DNA of 64,000 bases from Rhodococcus jostii NBRC 16295 (GCF_001894825.1 NZ_BCWY01000016.1:1-64000); one strand, 5' to 3'. Positions 1 through 9,112 are shown, counted from the first letter of the stretch. Translations and numbers: made by a program. Notes: generated by a model not told the origin, from the letters alone.

Positions 1-335
1 ACACCGGCTTCGGTGAGTTCGACATCCAATTGCCGCTCGTCGGCGCGGCTGCGGGTGCGCGTGATCAGTCCGGACGCCTCGAGGCGCTTGAGGAGCGGCG
101 AGAGGGTGGGGGAATCGAGTTGCAGTGCGGTCCCGATCTCCTTGACCGCCATCGGGGCCTTTCCCCAGAGTGCGAGCATCACCAGATACTGCGGATGCGT
201 CAGCCCCATCGGCTCGAGCAAGGGACGGTAGACGGCGAGCACCGCCCGGTTGGCGATCGCGAGCGCGAAACACACCTGCCGGTCGAGAGCGAGTAGATCG
301 TCGCCGGCTTTCCCCTGCTGGATGTCTGCGGTCAT
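1..335 (-). CDS. ohrR: OhrR-type MarR regulator, cut by the window edge
   Basis: This organic-hydroperoxide-sensing MarR-family repressor runs off the left edge, so only its first ~111 residues are visible. The ATG at 335 begins MTADIQQGK. The N-terminal motif LDRQVCFALAIANR carries the reactive Cys (about residue 22) where OhrR proteins place their peroxide-sensing cysteine. It is followed by the typical PLLEPMGLTHPQYLVMLALW helix and the winged-helix segment LDSPTLSPLLKRLEASGLI with a DER wing. OhrR dimers release DNA when this Cys is oxidised and normally control an adjacent ohr peroxidase. No ohr lies on the visible right side, so it may lie beyond the edge. A long palindrome lies 13 bp upstream of the start. 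Confidence 0.9.
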   Translation of the reverse strand, partial: MTADIQQGKAGDDLLALDRQVCFALAIANRAVLAVYRPLLEPMGLTHPQYLVMLALWGKAPMAVKEIGTALQLDSPTLSPLLKRLEASGLITRTRSRADERQLDVELTEAG

Positions 336-347
336 GCGACCAGACTA

Positions 348-392
348 CCAGAATGATTCGTGCAATAACTAATATTGCACGAATCATTCTGG
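348..392. promoter_or_regulatory. Perfect 20-bp inverted repeat upstream of ohrR (operator)
   Basis: The arm CCAGAATGATTCGTGCAATA (348-367) is repeated exactly in inverse at 373-392 around the 5-bp spacer ACTAA. The inner part, TGCAATA..TATTGCA, resembles the AT-rich palindromes bound by OhrR. Autorepression of ohrR is the simplest reading. The arms are longer than one MarR dimer needs, so two sites or an RNA hairpin are possible. Confidence 0.75.
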
Positions 393-549
393 CGGTAGTC
401 GGCGGTCGTCAAGGTAGTCGCGCAACGAGGGCGTGGAGGTCGGTACGCGGACCCGAGAAGAACGGCGTCTCCAGCCGAACGTGTCGGCGTGCGTCATGTC
501 GACTATCCGGCTCGGTTCCGGAGCCTCGAGGGCGAGATTCCACTCCTAG

Positions 550-738
550 TCACCCGTCTCCACCTTGCTCCACTACCCAGGCGGCGATCTGTGTCCGCGA
601 GGTAAATCCCGTTTGGTCAGGATGTGTTCCACATGCCCTTGCGCGGTGCGCTGCGAAATCATGACCTTGGCGGTGATCGCCTATTTGGTCAGGCCCTCGG
701 CAACCAGATCGGCGACCTGGCGCTCCCGAAGGACGCCT
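550..738 (-). pseudogene. LuxR-type HTH remnant
   Basis: Minus-strand translation gives LRERQVADLVAEGLTK, a stop, AITAKVMISQRTAQGHVEHI and, after a frameshift, TQIAAWVVEQGG. This is the C-terminal DNA-binding domain of a LuxR/NarL-type regulator (recognition helix ISQRTAQGHVEHIL) with one in-frame TAG and one frame change. The upstream part of the gene is gone. At about 737 the frame joins IS110 transposase sequence, so this looks like an insertion or deletion junction. Confidence 0.75.
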
Positions 739-1220
739 CGATCGGGGTTGTGCCAGTGAAGGAGGCGAACGCGACCGCCGAACGGAATCGGTGGAACGAA
801 CCGACCCGGGCGAGGATCTTGCCCGCGTTCAGCGCCCCGATCCCGATCCCGCACAGCTGAAGTCATTGAGCTTCCGGAGTCGGCGACCGCTGCCTCGATG
901 TCGCTGCCGGCCTTGGCGATCCGCCGATCCAGTTGCCGCATCTCGGCGACCAGGTCGACAGCGAGACCGCGCAGGGTTGCCGACGACGTCGCGAGGACGG
1001 ACCCGACGCAGCATCTCGGCCGCCTGGTCAGCGCTCAACCCCCGGGGAGCTCCGGCGGGAACCGGGTGGGTGAGCACGACGTGGAGCCGGTTGACGGTAA
1101 GTACGGGTCTTGACCAGATCGTCGCGTTGCTCGACGATCGCCCGCAGCGCGGTGACCACGGCATCGATCCGGGCGATGCTCAGCCCGTGGCCGGTCAGCG
1201 CGGCGCCCCGACCGAGACCG
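735..1220 (-). mobile_element. Decayed IS110-family transposase
   Basis: Pieces of one IS110 transposase appear in order in shifting frames: LSIARIDAVVTALRAIVEQR, VNRLHVVLTHPVPAGAPRG with LSADQAAEMLRRV, MRQLDRRIAKAGSDIEAAVA, and GIGIGALNAGKILARVGSFH ending near FTGTTPIEAS. The last segment is the C-terminal helix-hairpin-helix domain typical of IS110. At least three frameshifts and loss of both ends make it inactive. No terminal repeats are visible, as expected for this family. Confidence 0.75.
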
Positions 1221-1441
1221 CGTCGGCGTCGTCGCTCTTGCGGCATGTGGCTCACCGACATCATTGAGCACACACGGGTGAGTGCAACCTGTATCTCTGC
1301 GCGATCAAGGACGTCTACTCCACACCGATTTGCGGTTGCTCGGTCGCACGTCGCACATCGCACATCGCACTCCGCACGACCTCGAACGACGATCCGCAGA
1401 AAGGTCTACCGTCGAGGTGAGACTCCAGAGATGAGGCCACG

Positions 1442-1852
1442 GTGAGTACAACCGATAACAAGCGACGAGACGTCCTCGACGAGCACACGCTCCACATGGG
1501 CGCGGGCTTCAAAGAGCAGGACCGCTCGCACGTGCTAGAGGTGTTGTCGGCGCTCGCGGCGCACCTGGGGCGTTGGGACCCCAGCGATGTGGACGTGGAA
1601 GTCTCGGTGAAAGACCGGGGCGGCAAGGAACAGCGAGTCACGTTACGCACGACGCTCCCCGGCCTTCCGCCATTAGTGGCAGCCGCCACCGATCCGCACC
1701 TGGATCAGGCTCTCGGCGCAGCGAAGCGTGAGCTGATCCGGCAGATCGAAGACCAGAAGTCGGCGCGGGAACCTAAGAACAACCGACAGCTCAGGAACAA
1801 GACAATCCGACATCTCGGCGCCCTTCGGACGCCGCGCGCGGATACTCCGTGA
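1442..1852 (+). CDS. HPF/RaiA-like ribosome-associated protein
   Basis: This 136-residue protein starts with GTG. After a DEHTLHMGAGF opening it has alternating beta/alpha segments: a strand around DVDVEVSVKDRGGKEQRVTL, then LPGLPPLVAAATDPHLDQAL leading into the helix AKRELIRQIEDQKSAREPKN. This matches the short actinobacterial hibernation-factor (sigma-54 modulation/RaiA) fold, whose members bind idle ribosomes. The basic tail REPKNNRQLRNKT fits RNA contact. It is monocistronic, with a weak GATGAGG Shine-Dalgarno. The assignment rests on family resemblance only. The start could be an ATG or GTG slightly downstream. Confidence 0.6.
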   Translation: MSTTDNKRRDVLDEHTLHMGAGFKEQDRSHVLEVLSALAAHLGRWDPSDVDVEVSVKDRGGKEQRVTLRTTLPGLPPLVAAATDPHLDQALGAAKRELIRQIEDQKSAREPKNNRQLRNKTIRHLGALRTPRADTP

Positions 1853-2387
1853 CCGCCGGCGTCGGCAAGCTGGGCGGCTTCACGAAGGTGCTTCGGCAAC
1901 ATGGCGCCGTTCTTCTTCACCGGGAGCGTGACCGTGAAGTGTCCCGACCCGCACAATCCAGTTCGTCGCCATAGACGAGCCGTCCACTTCAGATCGAACA
2001 CACTCGGGGGTGTACGCCCCCGACCGTGGGCGCCTGCTCAGCGGGTCGAGACGGCCCCGGTCCGGATCGCGGTGGTCCGGGATCGACGTGATCGCGATAA
2101 GGCTCCCCGAGCACACCTGCACCGACCGCACCCTGGAGTACCAGGGAGTCGACGCCGCGGTGGATGCCGCCGTCGGCGCTGGGCTGTGCCTCGAGGTCGC
2201 CCTGCTGGTCCCGCTCGGCGTGGTCAAGGGACAACCGCGGACACCGGCAATCGGGAGCCCGCGGCTGCACCGTCCACGCGATGTGATCGAAGCCGGAAAC
2301 TGCCCCGCATTCGAGGTCGTTCGCCCCTGTTGGCGGCCATCGGGGCGGGCGATCATGGAGACACGCACGACTCTGCAGGAGGACCTC
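1853..2387. other. Gap with no intact gene; possible decayed ORF
   Basis: No complete gene is seen. On the minus strand about 1853-2001 reads WTARLWRRTGLCGSGHFTV then LPVKKNGAMLPKHLREAAQL. This looks like real protein, perhaps the end of a DUF1905-type domain, but it has no start or continuation. The rest (2000-2340) looks non-coding. Confidence 0.3.
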
Positions 2388-3020
2388 ATGACGCACCAAA
2401 ACGACCCTCTCGCGCACGCCCAGCACACGGCACATGAATGGCTGAAGGTTGTCGCCGAGCGGCTCGGGACCGAAGATCGCAACTACACCTACCGGGTGCT
2501 GCGGGCATGGTTACATCTGGTTCGCGACCGGCTCACTGTGGACAGCGCAGTGCATCTCGCCGCCCAGCTGCCCGAGTTCCTGCGCGGAATCTATTTCGAG
2601 GGCTGGGTACCGAGCAAGGTGCCCATCCGTTACGACACCACCGGGTTCACCACCCTGTTCGCGTACGAAGGCGGCATCAGCCCAGCCGACGTCCCCGCCA
2701 CCGCCAGTGCAATCTCCGCCGGGCTGGGTACGCTGTTCTCGCCCGGGCAGCTCGACCATGTGTTCGCACAGATGCCGACCGGGCTCCGCGGCGAACTCGC
2801 GAGCGAAACCCCCACCCCGGCCGCCGCGCCGCGAACCTCCGCCGAGCATCTTCGGCTGAACGCCATGGAGGACAGGGTGCAGGCGCTGACCGACGCGGTT
2901 TCGGCACTGGCCCACGGCCTCGAAGAACTCCCGACGGAGGAGCCTCCCCGTAGCCGGGCGGCAAAGGCAGCTCAGGAAGCGCACCGAATCCTGATGGTGG
3001 CGGGCACGACCAAGCGATAG
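2388..3020 (+). CDS. DUF2267 domain protein
   Basis: A 210-residue protein. I chose the ATG at 2388 because GCAGGAGG lies five bases upstream; a longer open frame exists but lacks coding character. The DUF2267 region (residues ~10-140) shows the family's repeating helices: AHEWLKVVAERLG, YRVLRAWLHLVRDRL, AAQLPEFLRGIYFEGWVPSK, then a second half with VFAQMPTGLRGEL. A Pro/Ala linker leads to a C-terminal helix (MEDRVQALTDAVSALAHGLE). The family is common beside CBS and stress proteins in actinobacteria and has no proven biochemical role. Confidence 0.8.
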   Translation: MTHQNDPLAHAQHTAHEWLKVVAERLGTEDRNYTYRVLRAWLHLVRDRLTVDSAVHLAAQLPEFLRGIYFEGWVPSKVPIRYDTTGFTTLFAYEGGISPADVPATASAISAGLGTLFSPGQLDHVFAQMPTGLRGELASETPTPAAAPRTSAEHLRLNAMEDRVQALTDAVSALAHGLEELPTEEPPRSRAAKAAQEAHRILMVAGTTKR

Positions 3021-3546
3021 CCCGGCCTGTTGCCGGCTGCCCTCGGGAACCGGACGCCGCGCTGCCGAGCCCCATGAGCAGGACCCGAGCGCCCGGTCGA
3101 CCTCATCCGTGCCGTGTGGGCTACCGGTGTCCGGATGCGAGTGTGCTCGACGCTCTCCGCGAACGCCGCGGGCAGGGTTCGCCGACGGTCGACCACGTCG
3201 CATCCGCCTACCGAGACGAACACTGCCGATCAGCCACGGCCAGGTGGCCACCCAGCCTTCACTTCGGCCCGAATGCTTGTTCGAGAACCACAACGCAGGT
3301 AAGTCTTCGGGATCGAAAATCGCTGAGGGTTCATGGATCATCTGACCACCACGGTGCTCGACGTTCCGGCCGCGCTGGACTAGCTCGGCGCTCACTTCCT
3401 CAGCGAGCCGGATGCGAGCAACTGCTGACCGGCCTTCCTCACCACACGAGCCAACACCCATTGGCGCGCCCCGAGATTCGCGACACCCCGAGGTTCCCCA
3501 ACGAATCGGCGAGGTCGCCTGTGTTCGAATCACGCCCCTGGCGATA
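3021..3546. other. Gene-free gap
   Basis: No convincing coding frame. The minus strand reads FDPEDLPALWFSNKHSGR around 3260-3330, which looks protein-like but has no start, stop or family resemblance. A tRNA T-loop-like string near 3520-3535 does not fold into a tRNA. Confidence 0.3.
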
Positions 3547-4755
3547 TCAGACTCCCGCACGAGCGCGAATAGCTGTCAACAGGCCGCGGCGCGTGCCCGT
3601 GACCGGGTCGATCTGCGGCCCCGAGTCGTTGAACCTGCATTCCGACGCCGTCTCGGGTGCGTCGTCGGCGGTCGCCCTGAGGAACTTGTTCGGCAGCGCC
3701 AGCTTGGCGATGGTGCGCCACGACTTCAGGTACTGAGCGGGCAGCGATCCGGTCGTGTAGGGCAGGTCGTACCTTTCGCACAGCGCACGAACGCGCACGG
3801 AAATCTCGCGCAGCCGATTGCTCGGCAGATCGGGGAACAGGTGATGCTCGATCTGGTAGCAGAGGTTCCCGCTCATGAATTCCATGACCGGCCCCGCCTC
3901 GAAGTTCGCGCTGCCGAGCATCTGGCGCAGGTACCACTGCCCCCGCGTTTCGTCCTCCACCTCGGCTTCGGTGAACTTCTCCGCGCCGTCGGGGAAATGC
4001 CCGCAGAAGATGACCATGTTGGTCCAGACATTGCGGATCATGTTCGCCGTCAGGTTCGCGGTGAACGTGGGCAGAAATGCCGGTCCGGTCAGTGCCGGGT
4101 AGACGACATAGTCCTTGGCGATCTGTTTGCCGACCTTCTCGAGCACCTCGCGACATCTGCGCTCGAACTCCACACGATCGACACCGCCCTTGGCCACCTT
4201 GCCCAGCTCCAAGTGCTGGAACGCCACGCCGTACTCGAAGAACAGCTGCAACAGCAGGTTGTAGACGGGATTGCCGACGCTCAACGGGTTCCAGCGCTGA
4301 TCGCGGGTGACGCGCAGCAGGCCGTAGCCCACGTCGTCGTCCATCCCGAGCACGTTGGTGTACTTGTGATGGATGTGGTTGTGGGTCTGCTTCCAGTGCG
4401 CCGACACGCCGGCGATGTCCCACTCCCACGACAGCGAGTGGATCTCCGGATCGTTCATCCAATCCCACTGACCGTGCATGACATTGTGGCCGAGTTCCAT
4501 GTTCTCGACGATCTTGGCAGTACCGAGCATCGCCGCGCCGGCAAGCCAAGCCGGCGGGAACACACTCGCGAACAACACTGCGCGACCGCCGATTTCGAGG
4601 GACCGCTGCAGCCGGATCGCGTTTCGGACGTACCGGGCATCACGCTCGCCACGCGAGGCTTCGATATCACGCCGGATCGCGTCGAACTCGACGCACAACG
4701 CCTCGACATCCTCCCCGGTCAGGTGGGCGTAGTCTGTGACATCCGAAATCGCCAT
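3547..4755 (-). CDS. desA3: DesA3-type membrane acyl-CoA/fatty-acid desaturase
   Basis: A 402-residue integral-membrane desaturase that introduces a double bond into acyl-CoA or lipid acyl chains, using a diiron centre and electrons from a ferredoxin or oxidoreductase. All three histidine boxes are present: GHNVMH at 89-94, HNHIHH at 125-130 and QIEHHLF at 301-307. Membrane segments surround residues 55-85 and 225-255. The length matches mycobacterial DesA3. No reductase gene is adjacent. The ATG at 4755 lies five bases from a perfect 12-bp palindrome, suggesting direct repression. A 58-codon splinter of a second, very similar desaturase gene lies at 16368-16541. Confidence 0.9.
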   Translation of the reverse strand: MAISDVTDYAHLTGEDVEALCVEFDAIRRDIEASRGERDARYVRNAIRLQRSLEIGGRAVLFASVFPPAWLAGAAMLGTAKIVENMELGHNVMHGQWDWMNDPEIHSLSWEWDIAGVSAHWKQTHNHIHHKYTNVLGMDDDVGYGLLRVTRDQRWNPLSVGNPVYNLLLQLFFEYGVAFQHLELGKVAKGGVDRVEFERRCREVLEKVGKQIAKDYVVYPALTGPAFLPTFTANLTANMIRNVWTNMVIFCGHFPDGAEKFTEAEVEDETRGQWYLRQMLGSANFEAGPVMEFMSGNLCYQIEHHLFPDLPSNRLREISVRVRALCERYDLPYTTGSLPAQYLKSWRTIAKLALPNKFLRATADDAPETASECRFNDSGPQIDPVTGTRRGLLTAIRARAGV

Positions 4756-4760
4756 GAATT

Positions 4761-4794
4761 TACGCTAGCGTAGGTTACGCAACGGTAGGTTACG
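4761..4794. promoter_or_regulatory. Palindrome and direct repeats upstream of the desaturase
   Basis: TACGCTAGCGTA (4761-4772) is a perfect 12-bp palindrome. GTAGGTTACG occurs twice, at 4770-4779 and 4785-4794, 15 bp apart. The palindrome is adjacent to the start codon, where a bound TetR-type repressor would block transcription or initiation. No cognate regulator gene is adjacent. Confidence 0.55.
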
Positions 4795-4988
4795 TCCAGG
4801 TGAGAGGTGAGTTAGCTAGGACGGTACTTCCCGCCGCCCGAGCCGATCGTGGACAGCTTCGGTGACAGCGCGGCCCGGCTCGAAGGCCCCAACGGTATCG
4901 GGGGCATGCGAGCAGGATTAACCCTTGGTGTCGGCCCGCATCGGGCTACGCACCGATGCGGGCCGCGCAGGTTGTCGCCTGCGTGAGG

Positions 4989-5220
4989 CTATGTCGTGGC
5001 TCTCGCACAGATTGCCTCGACAACCCGTCCGACCGACTCGTCGGGAAGGTGAGAGGCCACGTCGGCTTCGCTGATCAGGCCGATCAGCCGATGGTCCTCG
5101 ACCACCGGGAGCCGACGGGTCGATCCCACTTCTTTGACCCTCCCCCGCGGGGCTGGGCCAGACAACTGGTGGCACTCGACCAAGGAGTGGACACGTCGAC
5201 CACGGTCGGCGTAGGTACTT
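4989..5220 (-). pseudogene. CBS-domain protein, C-terminal remnant
   Basis: The minus strand reads RRLPVVEDHRLIGLISEADV followed by ASHLPDESVGRVVEAI, the end of a CBS nucleotide-sensing domain. The preceding strand/helix is garbled across frames (VDVSTPW in one, LVECHQLSG in another). No start codon or first CBS repeat survives. The 5220-5490 stretch before the WS/DGAT gene shows no gene. Confidence 0.65.
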
Positions 5221-5490
5221 TTCCATACTCGGCACGATCGCCGAGTTCTCTGTTACCTGTAGACGCCGCAATGTCCGCACGAACGCTCGCGACTGCCCGG
5301 TTGCGGCCGTACCAGCGGCCGCACATCGAAACTCGGTGTGCGCCAACTCGAAATGGATCGATCCAAGCTCTCTGAGGACTCGGTAAACGAATTGCACGGG
5401 ACACCACGGGGACGCGCCGCGGCGTAGCGTTGTGGTGACGCCTCGTGGGCTCGCCCAGCAAGTCGGCTCACCCAATCCAGGTAAAACCTT

Positions 5491-6984
5491 ATGCACCAGC
5501 TCAGTTCACTCGATGCGCAGTTCCTCGACGCCGAGACATCCACCACCTCCACCCATGTCGGGGTCCTGAGTATCCTCTGCCCCACCACGCCGAGCGGCGG
5601 GCTCACCGTGCAGGACCTCCGGACGCTCGCAGACGGCCGATTACACCTGGTGGGGCCACTGCGGTGGCGGCTACAGGAGGTGCCCCTCGGGCTCGACCGG
5701 CCCTACTGGGTCGACTCAGAGTTCCTCGACCTCGGCTATCACGTCCGGGAGGTCGCCCTGACCGGTCCCGGCACCGACGAACAGCTCGCCGAGCAGATTT
5801 CCGGTCTGGCGGCACGTCCACTGAGCCGCGACCGGCCCCTGTGGGAGTGCTATCTGGTGAACGGGCTCACCGGTGGCCGGCAGGCGATATACACCAAGGT
5901 GCATCCCGCGGTGATCGACGGCCTGACCGCGGCGCAGGCCCTCGCGGTGCTGATGGACACCAGCCCGCGACCCCGCACGGTGCCGCACCGGCTCAGCGAC
6001 GAGCAGTACCAGGCGGCCGGCGCCCTGGGGATGCTCGGCAACAGTGCCTGGCATCTCGCACTGTTGCCCGCGCGACTGATGTGGTCCTCGCTCCGGCTGG
6101 CGCCGCACCTGCCCGAGCTCGCCCGCGCCCTCAACGGCCCCGGCGCGGACCTGCTGGGCACACTCGCCCGGAGACTGACCTCGGGCGCGCGGCGGTGGTC
6201 GGCTGACGAGCCGACGGTCGGGGCACCGACACCGCCCGACACCCCATTCAACGGCCCCGTCACCGCGCTCCGACGCTTCGCGTTCACCTCGTTGCCGCTC
6301 GGCGAGGTCGAGGCGGTCAGGACCGCGTTGGGGTTCACCGTCGACGATGTGGTGACGGCGTTGTGCACCACCGTGCTGCGTCGCTGGCTCATCGACCACG
6401 ATGCCCTGCCCGACACGGCGCTGGCCGCGGCCATGCCGATCGCGTTGCGCGCCGACGCACAGTTCGCGGCCGCCGGCCATCGGCTCTCCCTCCTGCCCAT
6501 CGCCCTTCCGATCACCGAAGCCGACCCGGCACGCCGCCTCCAAAAGGTGCACACCTCGCTCACAGCGGCACCCCAACGTTTCCGCGCCGCACCCGCCACC
6601 CTCGCCCGCGACTTCGGCGCCGCGCTTCCGCGGGCGCTGCGTGGTCTGATCTCGCGCACACCGCTGCGAACGCTGACCATGCCCACGCCACCGGTCAACC
6701 TGATCATCTCCCACGCCGCCGGCCCTGCTCGGCCGCTGTATGCCGCGGGCATCGAGGTGACCGGGAACTTTCCCGTCTCCGCCGTCAGCGACGTGGCCGG
6801 CGGTATCACCATCGCCGCCATGTCCTACGACCGGCACCTCGACGTCGGCATCATCGCCTGCCGAAACCTCGTCCCCGATGTGTGGGACGTGACCGGGCAG
6901 CTACACCGGGCCCTCTCCGAACTGACCGCGTGCACTCGCAACGTCCGAAACTTACGCCCCGGCCGTCCCCCGGTATCGCGGTAA
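5491..6984 (+). CDS. WS/DGAT-family acyltransferase with variant active site
   Basis: A 497-residue member of the bifunctional wax-ester synthase/acyl-CoA:diacylglycerol acyltransferase family, which makes storage triacylglycerol or wax esters at the membrane. The N-terminus MHQLSSLDAQFLDAE, PLSRDRPLWE (110-119) and the C-terminal NLIISHAAGP block are standard. The catalytic HHxxxDG box instead reads HPAVIDG (H138, P139, D143): the second histidine, normally the catalytic base, is proline. The enzyme may therefore be inactive or altered. The protein is otherwise full length. Rhodococci carry many paralogues, so loss here could be tolerated. It appears monocistronic, with only a weak Shine-Dalgarno. 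Confidence 0.88.
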   Translation: MHQLSSLDAQFLDAETSTTSTHVGVLSILCPTTPSGGLTVQDLRTLADGRLHLVGPLRWRLQEVPLGLDRPYWVDSEFLDLGYHVREVALTGPGTDEQLAEQISGLAARPLSRDRPLWECYLVNGLTGGRQAIYTKVHPAVIDGLTAAQALAVLMDTSPRPRTVPHRLSDEQYQAAGALGMLGNSAWHLALLPARLMWSSLRLAPHLPELARALNGPGADLLGTLARRLTSGARRWSADEPTVGAPTPPDTPFNGPVTALRRFAFTSLPLGEVEAVRTALGFTVDDVVTALCTTVLRRWLIDHDALPDTALAAAMPIALRADAQFAAAGHRLSLLPIALPITEADPARRLQKVHTSLTAAPQRFRAAPATLARDFGAALPRALRGLISRTPLRTLTMPTPPVNLIISHAAGPARPLYAAGIEVTGNFPVSAVSDVAGGITIAAMSYDRHLDVGIIACRNLVPDVWDVTGQLHRALSELTACTRNVRNLRPGRPPVSR

Positions 6985-7295
6985 CCGCTCTCGTCATCGG
7001 GCCACCATACCGACCCGACTACGTAAAACGTCACGGCTCGACCCAGACACGATTTCGCGTGGAGCCCGTCCTGTAGAGCGGATCCTCCACCAGGACACGT
7101 CACCAAAGTGTTACCCGGAATCGTTGGCAGCCGGGGAATCCGGCTGCCCGTCATCAGGCGTCGGCGATGGGCGCGATCACGTACGGCGCCCCTCCGACCA
7201 TCGCCGCGAGGACAGGGAATTGAGCGATCAACTCGCTGTACGCGATGCCGAGCCCCGGGGCTCGCGGCACGGCACGCGGCGCGCCAGGCCGACTG
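6985..7295. other. Gap between convergent genes
   Basis: No gene recognised. The minus strand near 7154-7240 reads YSELIAQFPVLAAMVGGAPY, which looks like the end of an unidentified protein but has no usable start. Confidence 0.3.
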
Positions 7296-8702
7296 CTACC
7301 GATAGCAGTATGAATCGGAGGAGGCATCGCCGCCTTGGAGGCGAACCTGGTGCACCCGCAGACCCCGAAAGTCCTCGTCATGAGGGAAGAAGGTCTCGTC
7401 GATGGTCATTCCGCCGCGAGGATCGGCGTGCATCTCAGCCATCCAGGCACCAACGCCGTCCGGGTAGAACTGGTCGTCCCAGGCACCGTAAAGGGAGTTG
7501 GTGACGTAGACCCGCCGACCATCACGGCTGATCTCGACCATCTGTGGGCCACCGGACAGCGGCTGGTTCGGTGCCGCCGGATGGGCGCTGTGGCCGACGA
7601 TCCCTCCGAGCCGAATGGACCCGGTCTCTATGGGGCTGGCTGGGTCGTGCACGTCGAACTGTTTGAGTTCCCCGATACCCCAGCAGGAGACGTAGAGGAA
7701 TCTGTCGTCGACCGACAGGTCGATATCGCTGACCAGCGGTGGCACCGCACCGAACGGTTTCAGCGCAGGCGGCAACAGGTCGGGATCGGCCGGCTCGGCC
7801 GGGATAGTGATCACCTTGTCCACCGCCCAGCTGTCCCTGTCGCGGTGCCAACGCCACACCGAGGCCGACAGATCCTCAGTCGAGATCACCACGCCGAGGA
7901 ATCCCCACGTGGCCTCCGGGTCGTGTGACGGGCGCAGCTCGAGCGGCATCTGGTGCTGCGCGCCGAGATCCACTCGTTGCTGGTGCTTGCCGGTGGCGAG
8001 GTCCCAGAAGTGGATCGCGTGGCCGTACTTGTTCTCCAGCAACAGCTCCGGTACCAGCCCGCCCTCGATCATCGACGGTGTGCCCCACTCGCTGCTGATC
8101 AGTGTGTTCTGGTTCAGATGCCACCAGGCGTCGTACGCGAGATATTGAGGCCCCCGGTCGGTCTCCCATTGCCGGAGCACATCGAATGTGGAGTGATCGA
8201 GCAATGCGATCCCGCCCGGCCCGTCCGATCCATTGGCGCCGCCGAGGCAGGTCATGAACACGCCGTCCGGCCCGCAGTGCAACGTGTGTGGCCGGGAGTA
8301 ACCGGCCTTGGCTGCGAGCTCGGCGCTGTCCACGATCTTGGCCAGCGTGGGCTGACGTGGATCGGGCTGAGTATCGAACACGTACAGGTGGGACGAGCGC
8401 AGACCCGGCACGATCAGGTACCGGCGAGTCAACCCCTCCATGTGGTGACCCTCGTGTTTCAGCGCGCTGCTACAAGCGTTCCAGCCGAAGTGGTGCAACT
8501 CGTTGCCCCGATGGGGTACCTCGGTCCAGCCCACCACCCGGCCGTATGTGCCCGAGCCGGGATCCACGTCGATCACGCTCAGCGCATCGGGCTTCTCCGC
8601 TGCGCGATCGAACGCAACCACGTAGGCCAGTTGCTCCGGTGCGGCGGCGGCCGCCTCGGCTGCGCTGCGGTAGAAGGTCGGATCCATAGTTGGCTGACTC
8701 AT
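7296..8702 (-). CDS. mtoX: SBP56 family: selenium-binding protein / methanethiol oxidase
   Basis: A 468-residue SBP56 beta-propeller protein. Bacterial members (MtoX) oxidise methanethiol to formaldehyde, H2S and H2O2 with copper. I chose the ATG at 8702 because AAGGAGG lies five bases upstream. Characteristic segments are HHFGWNACSSALKHEGHHME, RPHTLHCGPDGVFMTCLGG, SEWGTPSMIEGG, SDIDLSVDDRFLYVSCWG and the C-terminal HQVRLQGGDASSDSYCYR. Length and ends are those of the family, and His/Cys residues that could bind metal are retained. There is no export signal, unlike secreted MtoX of some proteobacteria. It stands alone, with no SCO1 or copper-chaperone neighbour, so physiological methanethiol oxidation is unproven. 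Confidence 0.85.
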   Translation of the reverse strand: MSQPTMDPTFYRSAAEAAAAAPEQLAYVVAFDRAAEKPDALSVIDVDPGSGTYGRVVGWTEVPHRGNELHHFGWNACSSALKHEGHHMEGLTRRYLIVPGLRSSHLYVFDTQPDPRQPTLAKIVDSAELAAKAGYSRPHTLHCGPDGVFMTCLGGANGSDGPGGIALLDHSTFDVLRQWETDRGPQYLAYDAWWHLNQNTLISSEWGTPSMIEGGLVPELLLENKYGHAIHFWDLATGKHQQRVDLGAQHQMPLELRPSHDPEATWGFLGVVISTEDLSASVWRWHRDRDSWAVDKVITIPAEPADPDLLPPALKPFGAVPPLVSDIDLSVDDRFLYVSCWGIGELKQFDVHDPASPIETGSIRLGGIVGHSAHPAAPNQPLSGGPQMVEISRDGRRVYVTNSLYGAWDDQFYPDGVGAWMAEMHADPRGGMTIDETFFPHDEDFRGLRVHQVRLQGGDASSDSYCYR

Positions 8703-9112
8703 CTCAGCCTCCTTCGTATCGATACGACGAGACCCGCTCATACCTCCTGTTACAAGTACCGCAACCCGCGCCCACGGGGTCGCAGCGATGACAGAGGACG
8801 CACAGGCTCTCGGTGTACACCAAACCCGTCTGCGCGCACAGACACCCGCCCGCCTACCGCGTACCGGGACATGGATACCCACTAAGGATAGGAGAAGCGG
8901 ACGACCGGCGGAACCGGCTCGACCCGCCGACTCCAGCTCTTGCGGGAATCTCACAACACACCATCTGTCCGGAATCGCGATCCTCAGCCAGGCCTACATG
9001 AATCCCATCCGGCATCCATGCGGGCAGGCGCACGATGACCTGGCCCGGCCGCGCATAGATATGCAGTCATACACGGTCCGGTTTTCGGATCCCAGCCTGT
9101 GCCGGGATGTGC
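8703..9112. other. Gap upstream of the SBP56 gene
   Basis: The first ~15 bases hold the SBP56 Shine-Dalgarno. No ORF with coding character or clear promoter hexamers were found in the remainder. Confidence 0.3.

Noticed and set aside
3515-3545. tRNA T-loop-like GTTCGAATC
   Set aside because: Flanks do not form T, anticodon and acceptor stems, and there is no complete cloverleaf.
2511-3560. A 349-residue minus-strand frame
   Set aside because: Mostly antisense to the DUF2267 gene. The remaining part has no recognisable domain and poor composition.
7296-8702. Selenoprotein reading of the selenium-binding protein
   Set aside because: The family name reflects selenium binding. The frame has no internal TGA.
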